Below, piece by piece: positions 23,907 through 32,054 of a stretch of 64,000 nt of DNA. The translations under genes and the position numbers were made by a program. The notes beneath the pieces were generated by a model, which worked only from the letters and a program-made list of their open reading frames with translations, made no database searches and was not told where the DNA came from. Each line of letters begins with the position of its first letter. Positions within the stretch are counted from its first letter, which is position 1. The DNA is from Demequina lignilytica (GTDB taxonomy: Bacteria > Actinomycetota > Actinomycetes > Actinomycetales > Demequinaceae). The stretch is from contig NZ_JAUHPX010000001.1 of assembly GCF_030418305.1 (NCBI RefSeq), positions 558,001 to 622,000 on the forward strand, given 5' to 3'.

Positions 23907-26476
23907 GAGCGGACCTCCAGGGTGGTCGGGGCGATGAGGACGGGGCCGTTCTCCCGCTCCGCGGGGGTGGCGGGGCGGCGCTGGCCGCGCTGCTCGACGT
24001 ACGCGAGCGACGGGTCCGGCTGGTCGGGGGCGTTGACGAAGGAGGCGAACTGGCGGAGCCGCACCGGGTCGCTCAGCACCGCCTTCCACTCGTCCTCGTA
24101 GGTGTCGATGTGGCGGGACATGTGCGCGTCGAGCTCCTCGCCGAGGCCGAGCGAGTCGTCGACGACGATCTCGCGGATGCGGTCGAGGCCCCCCTCGTGG
24201 TCCTGCTGCCAGGGCGCCGTGCGCTGCAGGCGGTCCGCGGTCCGGATGTAGTACATGAGGTAGCGGTCGATCACGCGGAACACCTCCTCGTCGCTGACGT
24301 CCTCCACCAGCAGCTGCGCGTGGACCGGCGTGAAGCCGCCGTTGCCGCCGACGTAGACGTTCCAGCCGTTGTCCGTGGCGATGACGCCGACGTCCTTGCC
24401 GCGGGCCTCGGCGCACTCGCGCGCGCAGCCGGACACTCCGAGCTTGAGCTTGTGGGGGCTGCGCAGGCCGCGGTAGCGCAGTTCGAGTGCGATCGCCATG
24501 CCGACGGAGTCCTGGACGCCGTAGCGGCACCAGGTGGATCCCACGCAGGACTTCACCGTGCGGAGCGACTTGCCGTACGCGTGGCCGGACTCGAAGCCCT
24601 CGTCCACGAGCCGCTTCCAGATCTTCGGGAGCTCCTCGAGCCGGGCGCCGAACATGTCGATCCGCTGACCGCCGGTGATCTTCGTGTAGAGCCCGAAGTC
24701 GCGGGCCACCTCGCCGATGGTGATGAGGCCCTCGGGGGTGATCTCGCCGCCGGGGATGCGCGGGACCACCGAGTAGGTGCCGTCCTTCTGCATGTTCGCC
24801 ATCATGCGGTCGTTGGTGTCCTGCAGGGCCGCCCGGTCGCCCGCGAGCACGTGCTCGTTGTACAGCGAGGCGAGGATCGAGCCGACCGTCGGCTTGCAGA
24901 TGTCGCAGCCCCGGCCGGTGCCGAAGCGGTCGATGATCTCGGTGAACGTGGTGAGCTCGGAGACCTTGATCGCGTTGAAGAGCTGCGCCCGGGAGATCGA
25001 GAAGTGCTCGCACAGGGCGTTCGAGACCTCGATGCCCGACTTCTCCAGCTCGGTGGCCATGATCTTCTTCACCAGCGGCAGGCAGGAGCCGCAGGAGGTG
25101 CCGGCCTTGGTGCAGGCCTTGACCGCGCCCAGGTCGTGGCAGTCGTGGTCGTTGACGGCGCCGCGGATGGAGCCGGCGGAGACGTTGTTGCAGGAGCAGA
25201 CCCCCGCCTCGTCGGGAAGGTCCACGTTGGGGCGCTCGATCGCTCCCTCGGGGAGCAGCCAGCCCGCCGGGTCGCCCGGCAGGTGGGCGCCCACCATGGG
25301 GCGCAGCGAGGCGTAGGCCGAGGCGTCGCCCACGAGGATGCCGCCCAGCAGGGTGCTCGCGTCGTCGGTCAGGACCAGCTTCTTGTACACGCCGTTGACC
25401 GGGTCCGCATAGACCATCTCGAGCGCGCCGGGCGTGGTGGCGAAGGCGTCGCCGAAGGAGGCGACGTCCACGCCGAGCAGCTTGAGCTTGGCGGCGGTGT
25501 CCGCGCCCGGGAAGGTCGAGGCGCCGCCGAGGAGGCGGTCGACGGCGATCTCGGCCATGGTGTTGCCGGGCGCGATCAGGCCGATGCAGGCGCCCTGGAT
25601 GCAGGCGACCTCGCCGATCGCGGAGACCGCCGGGTCGGCGGTGAGGCACGTGTCGTCGACGACGACCCCGCCGCGGGCGCCCATCTCGAGACCCGACTCC
25701 TTGCCGAGCTCGTCGCGCGGGCGCACGCCGGTGGCGAAGACGACCACGTCGCACAGCTGCTCGGCGCCGTCCGCGAACAGCAGGCTGCCGACGTGGCCGT
25801 CCTTGCCCGCCTTGATCTCCTGGGTGGCGGTGCTGCAGCGCACCGTGACGCCGAGGTTCTCGATGAGCCGCTTGAGGGCCTCGCCGCCGCCCTCGTCCAC
25901 CTGCAGGTTCATCAGCCGGTCGGCGAACTGGATGACGGTGCTGGTGGCGCCGAGCTCCTGGAGCGCGCCGGCGGCCTCGAGGCCGAGGAGGCCGCCGCCG
26001 ATCACGGCGCCGCGCACCGTGCGGCCGAGCTTCTCGCGTCGCTCCTGGACGTAGTGCCGCAGCGCCGCCACGTCGTCGAGCGTGCGGTAGACGAACACGC
26101 CCGGCAGCTCGCTGCCCGCGGTCGGCGGGGTCCAGGCGTACGAGCCGGTCGCGAGGACCAGGTGGTCGTAGCCGAACTCGCGGCCGCCCTCGACCTCGAC
26201 GACCTGACGGTCGCGGTCGATGCCGGTCGCGCGGGTGTCGCGGTGCAGCGTCACGAGGGGGTCGTGCCACAGGGCGGGGTCGCCCAGGTGCAGGTCCTCG
26301 GGGCTCGCTCCCTTGAAGTAGCTGGTCAGCGCGACCCGGTCGTACGGCGCGCGCGGCTCCTCCGCGAGCACCTCGACCGAGAAGCGCCCCTCGGCGTCGC
26401 GCGCGCGCAGCGCCTCGGTGAACCGGTGGGCGACCATTCCGCCGCCCACGACGACGATCCGCTCGGTGGTCATCAT
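23903..26476 (-). CDS. nirB: NAD(P)H-dependent nitrite reductase large subunit
   Basis: 857-aa NirB in standard order. An FAD/NAD(P) reductase is at about 1-410 (IVVVGGGMVAHRF, GAVIGGGLLGLEAAGALQELG). BFD-like [2Fe-2S] segments follow (CSCNNVSAGSIRGAV, GTSCGSCLPLVKK, GRGCDICKPTVG). The siroheme-[4Fe-4S] domain comes last, with cysteines at 644, 650, 684 and 688 (KSCVGSTWC, SGCARECAEA). It reduces nitrite to ammonium with electrons from NAD(P)H. Two in-frame ATGs lie at 26476 and 26473; the first gives the 4-base overlap with the upstream reductase gene. Confidence 0.97.
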   Translation of the reverse strand: MMTTERIVVVGGGMVAHRFTEALRARDAEGRFSVEVLAEEPRAPYDRVALTSYFKGASPEDLHLGDPALWHDPLVTLHRDTRATGIDRDRQVVEVEGGREFGYDHLVLATGSYAWTPPTAGSELPGVFVYRTLDDVAALRHYVQERREKLGRTVRGAVIGGGLLGLEAAGALQELGATSTVIQFADRLMNLQVDEGGGEALKRLIENLGVTVRCSTATQEIKAGKDGHVGSLLFADGAEQLCDVVVFATGVRPRDELGKESGLEMGARGGVVVDDTCLTADPAVSAIGEVACIQGACIGLIAPGNTMAEIAVDRLLGGASTFPGADTAAKLKLLGVDVASFGDAFATTPGALEMVYADPVNGVYKKLVLTDDASTLLGGILVGDASAYASLRPMVGAHLPGDPAGWLLPEGAIERPNVDLPDEAGVCSCNNVSAGSIRGAVNDHDCHDLGAVKACTKAGTSCGSCLPLVKKIMATELEKSGIEVSNALCEHFSISRAQLFNAIKVSELTTFTEIIDRFGTGRGCDICKPTVGSILASLYNEHVLAGDRAALQDTNDRMMANMQKDGTYSVVPRIPGGEITPEGLITIGEVARDFGLYTKITGGQRIDMFGARLEELPKIWKRLVDEGFESGHAYGKSLRTVKSCVGSTWCRYGVQDSVGMAIALELRYRGLRSPHKLKLGVSGCARECAEARGKDVGVIATDNGWNVYVGGNGGFTPVHAQLLVEDVSDEEVFRVIDRYLMYYIRTADRLQRTAPWQQDHEGGLDRIREIVVDDSLGLGEELDAHMSRHIDTYEDEWKAVLSDPVRLRQFASFVNAPDQPDPSLAYVEQRGQRRPATPAERENGPVLIAPTTLEVRS

Positions 26477-27966
26477 GCCTTCTCCCCCGCCCCCGCGAGC
26501 GCGGGGACCTTCTCGGCCGTGGCGTTCGCCCCGACCTGCGTACCGATCAGCTCCTTCACCAGCGGCTTGCAGTCGCCGCAGCCGGTGGATGCGCGTGTCG
26601 CGCGCGAGATGTCCTCGAGGGACGTGCAGCCGTCCGCGATCGCGTCGCAGATCCGGCCCTTGGACACGCCGTTGCACTGGCAGACGGTGTCGTCCGGCTC
26701 CAGCTCGGCCGCGCTCCTGCGCGCCGGCGCCGCCCCCGGGATGGGGCGGACGATCAGGTGGGCCGGGTCTGTCGGCACCGGCAGCATGCGCGTGTAGAGC
26801 GCGGAGAGCTCGGTCGCGGTGGCCTTGTCCCCCACGACCGTCGCGCCGACGAGGATCCCATGCGAGACGACCACCTCGACGAAGCGCCCCACCGCGGGGT
26901 CCGAGATCCGCACCGCGCGCAGCTCGCGCTCGCCGTGGTCGAACTTGCCCGACAGCCCCATGGTGACCACCTCGAGCCCGGGCGACTTCACCCGGACCAC
27001 GTTGGTGATGTCGTGCTCCGCATCGTCGCCGTGCGGGCGCGCGGTGGTGGTGCCCGCCCACGCGTCGACCAGCCGCGCCGCCTGGTCCCAGCCCTGCGCG
27101 ACGAGACCCGTGCCGCCCTCGGGCGGCTGCGCGCAGTCGCCGATCGCGAAGACGTCGGGGTCGGCGGGCGAGGCGAGGTCCTCGCCCACGAGCACGCCGC
27201 GCTCGCACGGCAGGCCTGCGCGGCGCGCGAGGGCCGTCTCGGGGATGGTGCCGGCGCACATCACCAGGAGGTCGGTCAGGAGCTCGGATCCGTCGCTCAG
27301 CTGGACGGCGCTGATCCGTCCGCGACGCTCGATCACCCGGCTCACCGAGCTCTGCGTGTGCACCGTGATGCCGAGGCGGTTGAGGGAGCCGGTGGCGATC
27401 TGCGAGGCGACCGAGCCGAGCTGGCGCTCCATCAGGCGGTCGGCGTGGTGCACCAGCGTGACGGCGACGCCGCGCGATGCGAGGCCGGTCGCCACCTCGA
27501 GGCCGAGCACGCCCGCGCCGAGCACGACGGCGCGGCGCGTGCGCGGCAGCCCCTGGACGATCCCGCGGGCATCGGCGAGGTCCTTGAGCACGCTCACGCC
27601 CGGGACGAGTGCATCCGGGCCGGCGACGTGCTGGATCTGGGGGATGCGCGCCGCGGAGCCGGTGGCGAGCACCAGGCGGTCGTAGCGATACGTCTCGCCG
27701 TCCGAGCCGGTCACGGCGCGCGCCTCGCGGTCGATGGCCACGGCGTGGACGCCCTGACGGACCTGCAGGCACGGCACCTCGGGGGCCTCGAGGGCGATCG
27801 ACCGCTCGTCGGTCTTGCCTGCGACCACGCTGGAGAGCAGCACGCGGTTGTAGGGCGCGCAGTCCTCCTTGCCCAGGACGGTGACCTCGGCTCCGTGGAC
27901 CCGGAGGGCCGCCTCCTGCGCGAAGTGCGAGCCGACCATGCCGTTGCCCAGCACGACGATCCTCAT
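26473..27966 (-). CDS. FAD-dependent reductase with C-terminal [2Fe-2S] BFD domain (nitrate reductase electron-transfer type)
   Basis: 497-aa protein related to the N-terminal half of NirB. The FAD motif is IVVLGNGMVGSHFAQE and the NAD motif is AVVLGAGVLGLEVATGLASRG. A second FAD contact is DPDVFAIGDCAQPP, and a BFD-type cluster is at the C-terminus (CQCNGVSKGRICDAI, TGCGDCKPLVKELIG). It lies between nasA and nirB, overlapping both by 4 bases. It therefore most likely passes NAD(P)H electrons to the nitrate reductase, like NasC/NasB-type subunits. It could instead be a second nitrite-reductase flavoprotein. Confidence 0.9.
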   Translation of the reverse strand: MRIVVLGNGMVGSHFAQEAALRVHGAEVTVLGKEDCAPYNRVLLSSVVAGKTDERSIALEAPEVPCLQVRQGVHAVAIDREARAVTGSDGETYRYDRLVLATGSAARIPQIQHVAGPDALVPGVSVLKDLADARGIVQGLPRTRRAVVLGAGVLGLEVATGLASRGVAVTLVHHADRLMERQLGSVASQIATGSLNRLGITVHTQSSVSRVIERRGRISAVQLSDGSELLTDLLVMCAGTIPETALARRAGLPCERGVLVGEDLASPADPDVFAIGDCAQPPEGGTGLVAQGWDQAARLVDAWAGTTTARPHGDDAEHDITNVVRVKSPGLEVVTMGLSGKFDHGERELRAVRISDPAVGRFVEVVVSHGILVGATVVGDKATATELSALYTRMLPVPTDPAHLIVRPIPGAAPARRSAAELEPDDTVCQCNGVSKGRICDAIADGCTSLEDISRATRASTGCGDCKPLVKELIGTQVGANATAEKVPALAGAGEKA

Positions 27967-30161
27967 CGCACCGCTCCTTCCAGCTGCGGGGTGGTGCGCA
28001 GCTGGTGGGCCGCGCGGATCTCGACGGCCGTGACCTTGAACTCGGGCATCGCCGAGGTCGGATCCGTGACGTCGTTGGTGAGGCGGTTCGCGGAGCCCGC
28101 GCCCGCCCAGTGGAACGGCATGAACACCGTGTCGACGCGGATGTCGGTGGTGAGGCGCACCCGCGCCATGGCCTCGCCGCGCTCGCTCGCGAGGAACGCG
28201 ACCGCGCCCTCGGACAGCCCGTACCGCTCGGCGAGAAGGGGGTGCATCTCCACGAACGGCTCGGGCTGCGCCTGCACCAGCTCCTTCACCCGGCGCGTCT
28301 GCGCCCCGGACTGGTAGTGCTGGAGGACGCGCCCGGTGACCAGGTACGTGGTCATCCCCGGGCGGACGTCGTCGGCGGGGCCGTGGTGGGCGACGGCGTG
28401 CATGGTGGCCCTGCCGTCGGGCGTCGGGAAGCGGTCGAGGAACGGACGTGGCGTGCCGGGGTGCGGTGCGTCGCCCGCGGGGGCCGCGGGAACCGGCCAG
28501 AAGAGCTCCTCGCCTGCGTCGAGGCGAGCGTAGGTGACGCCGCTGTAATCGGCCTTGCCGCCTGCTGACGCGCGGGCCATCTCGTCGAACATCACCTCGG
28601 GCTCGTCGGAGAACACCGCGTCGCAGCCGAGCCGGCGGGCCAGCTCGCCCAGGATCCAGAGCTCGGACCTGGCCTCGCCCGGGGCGTCGACCGCCGCGCG
28701 GCGGCGGATGATCCGGCCCTCGAGGTTGGTCATGGTGCCGTCCTCCTCCGCCCACTGCGTGACGGGGAGGATCACGTCGGCGAGCAGCGCGGTCTCGGAG
28801 GGGACCAGGTCGCAGACCACCAGCAGGTCGAGGGCCTTGAGGCGCTCCTCGACGCGGGTCGCGTTGGGGGCGCTCACGACGACGTTGCTGCCGTGGACCA
28901 TCAGCGCGCGCGGCCCGCCGGGGGTCCCGAGGGAGCTCAGCAGCTGGACGGCGGGCACGCCGGGCCCGGGGATCCGCGCGGGGTCGACGCCCCAGACCGC
29001 CGCCACGTGCGCGCGGGTCGCGGGGTCCGTGATCATCCGATAGCCGGGCAGCTGGTCCGACTTCTGGCCGTGCTCGCGGCCGCCCTGGCCGTTGCCCTGG
29101 CCGGTGACCGGGCCGTATCCCGAGCCCTCGCGGCCGACCAGGCCGAGCGCGAGCGCGAGGTTGATCGCGGCGCTCACGCACGCGGTGCCCTGGGACATCT
29201 GCTCGACGCCGCGTCCCGTGAGGATGTACGCCCCCCGGCCGCCGCGCGATGGGGAGGCGGCGGCGAGGAGGCGCGCGACCTCGCGGAGGGTGTCGGCGGG
29301 GATGCCGGTCTCCGCCTCGGCGCGCTCGGGCCACCACTGGGCGACGGAGCGGCGGACCGCGTCGAGGCCGTTCACGCGGACCTCCAGGTAGTCGAGATCG
29401 GCGAGGCCCTCGGCGAGGACGATGTGCAGCAGCGCCAGCAGCACGACCATGTCCGACCCGGGGACGGGGGCCAGGTGGACGCCGGCGCCGTTCGCCGCGA
29501 GCTTCGCGGTGACGGTGGCGCGCGGGTCGACCACGATCAGGCCGCCGCGCTCGCGCACCCCCGCGAGGTGCTGGACGAAAGGCGGCATGGTCACGCCCAT
29601 GTTCGACCCGAGGATCAGGATCGCGTCGGCGCCGCCCAGGTCGGACAGCGGGAACGCCAGGCCGCGGTCCATGCCGAGCGTGCGGTTCGAGGCAGCCGCC
29701 GCCGAGGACATGCAGAACCGGCCGTTGTAGTCGATGAGGCGGGTGTGAAGCGCGAGCCGCGCGAACTTGCCCAGCGCGTAGGCCTTCTCGTTGGTGAGGC
29801 CGCCGCCGCCGAAGACGGCCACCGCATCGTCCCCCGACTCGGCCTGGATCTGGCGGATCCGGCCCGCGACCAGGTCGAGCGCCTCGACCCAGGTCGCGGT
29901 CCGGAAGCCGCCGTCCGCCGTGCGGATCCGGGGGGTGGTGATGCGGTCGGAGGCCCGCAGCACCTCGGCGGAGGTCCAACCCTTCTGGCACAGGCCGCCC
30001 CGGTTGGTGGGGAACTGCCGTCCGCTGACCGCGACGGGGAGGCGCTCCCCCGGTGTCGAGGTGAGCGTCTGCGCGCACTGGAGCGCGCAGTAGGGGCAGT
30101 GGGAGGCGACGGCGGCGCCGGGAGCGGATCCCGGCGCCGCCACGCCCTGAGGGGTGGTCAT
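27963..30161 (-). CDS. nasA: Assimilatory nitrate reductase catalytic subunit
   Basis: 732-aa molybdopterin oxidoreductase. The N-terminal [4Fe-4S] ligands are C22, C25, C29 and C58 (CPYCALQC, GGLCQKG). NGRFCMSSAAAASNRTLGMDRG contains the Cys expected to ligate Mo in the Nas/Nap class. The MGD-binding C-terminal domain includes LVTGRVLQHYQSGAQTRRV and FHWAGAGSANRLTNDVTDP. There is no Tat signal, so it is cytoplasmic. It depends on the Mo-bis-MGD that MobA makes in the same operon. The stop overlaps the FAD reductase ATG, and narK ends 1 nt upstream. Confidence 0.96.
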   Translation of the reverse strand: MTTPQGVAAPGSAPGAAVASHCPYCALQCAQTLTSTPGERLPVAVSGRQFPTNRGGLCQKGWTSAEVLRASDRITTPRIRTADGGFRTATWVEALDLVAGRIRQIQAESGDDAVAVFGGGGLTNEKAYALGKFARLALHTRLIDYNGRFCMSSAAAASNRTLGMDRGLAFPLSDLGGADAILILGSNMGVTMPPFVQHLAGVRERGGLIVVDPRATVTAKLAANGAGVHLAPVPGSDMVVLLALLHIVLAEGLADLDYLEVRVNGLDAVRRSVAQWWPERAEAETGIPADTLREVARLLAAASPSRGGRGAYILTGRGVEQMSQGTACVSAAINLALALGLVGREGSGYGPVTGQGNGQGGREHGQKSDQLPGYRMITDPATRAHVAAVWGVDPARIPGPGVPAVQLLSSLGTPGGPRALMVHGSNVVVSAPNATRVEERLKALDLLVVCDLVPSETALLADVILPVTQWAEEDGTMTNLEGRIIRRRAAVDAPGEARSELWILGELARRLGCDAVFSDEPEVMFDEMARASAGGKADYSGVTYARLDAGEELFWPVPAAPAGDAPHPGTPRPFLDRFPTPDGRATMHAVAHHGPADDVRPGMTTYLVTGRVLQHYQSGAQTRRVKELVQAQPEPFVEMHPLLAERYGLSEGAVAFLASERGEAMARVRLTTDIRVDTVFMPFHWAGAGSANRLTNDVTDPTSAMPEFKVTAVEIRAAHQLRTTPQLEGAVR

Positions 30162-30162
30162 C

Positions 30163-31563
30163 TCAGACGTTCCGCATCGTCGCGTTCTTGCGGAGGTAGG
30201 CCACGTACGTGACGAGGGCCATGACCAGGAAGACGCCCACGTAGATCTGGAGGGCCGGGACGATCGTGCCCGACATGTCCTTCGAGAGCTTGTAGACGAA
30301 CGGGATCGCGAAGCCGCCGAAGGCGCCGATCGCGGAGATGATGCCGACGGCGCCGGCGGACTGGCGCTTGAAGTCGAGGCGGCTGGCCTCGGTGTCCTCG
30401 CCCTTGGACTTGTGGAGGCGGGCGAAGATCGACGGGATCATGCGGTAGGTCGAGCCGTTGCCGATGCCGGTCGCGAGGAACAGCACCATGAAGCTGACGA
30501 AGAACAGCGGCAGCGACTTCTGCTGGACCCCGAGCACCGCGGTGAAGCCCGCGCCGGCCATCACCAGGAAGGACGCGAGCGTGATGACGGAGCCGCCGAC
30601 ACGGTCGGCGAGCTTGCCGCCGTACGGGCGGGCCAACGAGCCGATGAGGGCGCCGAGGAAGCCCCAGCCGAGGGCGATGTCGGCGCGCTCGAAGACCACG
30701 GTGAGCAGCGTGGGGAACGCCGCCGAGTAGCCGATGAACGAGCCGAAGGTGCCGATGTAGAGGAACGCCATCAGCCAGGTGTGGCCGTGCTGGAGCGACT
30801 TGGCGGTGGGCTTCGGGTCGGCCTTCGCCTCGCGAAGGTTGTCCATGAACAGGAACGCGAGGATCGCTGCCGCGAGGGACAGCGGGACGTAGACGAGGCC
30901 CGCGGCCGAGAGGCCCAGGGCGCCGATGCCGATCGCGAGGGGCACGATCTTCTGCGCGACCGCGACACCGATGTTGCCGCCAGCGGCGTTGAGTCCGAGC
31001 GCCCAGCCCTTCTCCTTCTCCGGGTAGAAGAAGGTGATGTTCGCCATCGAGGAGGCGAAGTTGCCGCCGCCGAAGCCGGCGGTCGCGGCGATGAGGACCA
31101 GGATGCCGAACGGCGTGGTCGGGTCCTGCACCACCCAGGCGAGGCCCAGGGTCGGGATCAGCAGCAGGAGCGCCGAGATGACGGTCCAGTTGCGGCCGCC
31201 GAAGATCGGCACCGCGAAGGTGTAGGGGATGCGCAGGAACGCGCCGACTCCGGAGGCCACCGCGAGGAGCGTGAAGCCCTGGCTGGCCGTCAGCGCCCAG
31301 CCGTTCGCGCCGGCGGCGACGAGCTCGCCCGTGGCGGCGTCGTAGGTGCCGTACATGCGCACGACGACGATCGACCAGAGCAGCCACACGGAGAATCCGA
31401 TGTGCTCGGCGATGATGGAGAACACAAGGTTGCGGAACGCGATGGCCTTGCCGCGGGCCTCCCAGAACAGCTCGTTCTCGGGCTCCCAGCGCTCGATCCA
31501 GCGCCCCTTGCCGACGACGCCCGGCTCGACGGCCGTGAGGTCGGTCTTGTCAGTGGTGGTCAT
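30163..31563 (-). CDS. narK: Nitrate/nitrite MFS transporter
   Basis: 466-aa membrane protein with about 12 hydrophobic segments. The nitrate-signature loops are AGFGGGNFASSMANITFFYPEKEKGWALGLNAAGGNIGVAVAQ and the second-half equivalent ATGIGNGSTYRMIPSIFA. It imports nitrate or exchanges nitrate for nitrite for the downstream NasA. ATG at 31563 follows a good ribosome-binding site (GGGAGGGG). It is the first gene of the 14-gene run. A DosR-like palindrome lies about 165 bp upstream. Confidence 0.95.
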   Translation of the reverse strand: MTTTDKTDLTAVEPGVVGKGRWIERWEPENELFWEARGKAIAFRNLVFSIIAEHIGFSVWLLWSIVVVRMYGTYDAATGELVAAGANGWALTASQGFTLLAVASGVGAFLRIPYTFAVPIFGGRNWTVISALLLLIPTLGLAWVVQDPTTPFGILVLIAATAGFGGGNFASSMANITFFYPEKEKGWALGLNAAGGNIGVAVAQKIVPLAIGIGALGLSAAGLVYVPLSLAAAILAFLFMDNLREAKADPKPTAKSLQHGHTWLMAFLYIGTFGSFIGYSAAFPTLLTVVFERADIALGWGFLGALIGSLARPYGGKLADRVGGSVITLASFLVMAGAGFTAVLGVQQKSLPLFFVSFMVLFLATGIGNGSTYRMIPSIFARLHKSKGEDTEASRLDFKRQSAGAVGIISAIGAFGGFAIPFVYKLSKDMSGTIVPALQIYVGVFLVMALVTYVAYLRKNATMRNV

Positions 31564-31726
31564 AGCCCCTCCCAGGACTTGGGTCCGACCGGGGCGGGGA
31601 CCCCGATGCGAATCGGACATTCCTGAAGGTAGGGAGCGAGTGTTTCGCCACCAGGCGCGCCAGATGAAACTTGGGAGAACTTTCCCTCACACCTCGAGGG
31701 CCGCCCAGGTGAGAACTTCTGCACCC

Positions 31727-31740
31727 GGGACCAAGGTCCG
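31727..31740. promoter_or_regulatory. DosR/DevR-like palindrome upstream of narK
   Basis: GGGACCAAGGTCCG matches the core of the DosR consensus (GGGACTWWAGTCCC) with the outer GGGAC/GTCC arms and the AA centre kept. It is about 165 bp upstream of the narK ATG. A near-identical site lies at 60946-60959. No DosR gene is in the window. Confidence 0.45.
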
Positions 31741-31749
31741 TGAAGAAGG

Positions 31750-31762
31750 ATGTCTACCAGGG
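31750..31762 (+). repeat. 13-bp sequence shared with 15324-15336
   Basis: Exact copy of ATGTCTACCAGGG from the DUF222-HNH upstream region, again followed closely by GATGAT. The meaning is unknown. Confidence 0.5.
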
Positions 31763-31856
31763 ATGATGATGCTCACCGCGCGCGACCGCTCGGTGTGAGC
31801 AGACAGTAACCCCGTAACATCCCCCGCCGCCCACCATCTCGCCCCCCCATCTCGCC

Positions 31857-31914
31857 GGGACGCTCAGGACCGATCTTCGGCGCCGGTTGCGCGCCACGGG
31901 ACAGTCAGTACCGG
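31857..31914 (+). repeat. Paired 16-bp direct repeat, copy A
   Basis: GGGACGCTCAGGACCG (31857) and GGGACAGTCAGTACCG (31898) are direct repeats with starts 41 bp apart. The spacer ends GTTGCGCGCCAC. The element is an inverted copy of the one at 31954-32011. Confidence 0.75.
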
Positions 31915-31953
31915 AGGGAGATCCGGCACCTCCCAGCTCCACGCCCGCCGCGA

Positions 31954-32011
31954 GAAGTACTCACAGTCCCGTGCCGCGCAACGACCTCGAGAAACCAGTA
32001 CTGAGTGTCCC
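31954..32011 (-). repeat. Paired 16-bp direct repeat, copy B (inverted)
   Basis: Read on the minus strand, GGGACACTCAGTACTG starts at 32011 and GGGACTGTGAGTACTT starts at 31970, again 41 bp apart. The spacer ends GTTGCGCGGCAC, nearly identical to copy A. It lies 44 bp downstream of the hemL stop, in the direction of hemL transcription. Confidence 0.75.
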
Positions 32012-32054
32012 GGCGGGGGGGAGGGTGGGAGGGACGAGGGAGGGAGGGCTGGGC

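Larger units (their letters stand above)
31564..32054. other. 491-bp intergenic region between hemL and narK
   Basis: This is the only gap over 300 bp in the window; no gene is convincing in it. It holds a possible narK leader with TACCTT as a candidate minus-strand -10 near 31631, GTTTC (31642) and GAAAC (31666) as an inverted pair, and a DosR-like palindrome at 31727-31740. It also holds the 13-bp sequence shared with the DUF222 upstream region (31750-31762), a GCTCAC/GTGAGC inverted repeat (31771-31800), and two inverted copies of the paired 16-bp repeat (31857-31914 and 31954-32011). No clear GlnR box was found. Confidence 0.7.

Noticed and set aside
23523-26270. A 915-codon minus-strand frame whose last part is NirD
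   Set aside because: Only the final 127 codons are real. The rest is a different frame of nirB, whose true frame has all siroheme and Fe-S cysteines.
31564-32054. Possible GlnR nitrogen-control box upstream of narK
   Set aside because: GTTTC and GAAAC are present, but the GTNAC-N6-GAAAC spacing is not met on either strand.
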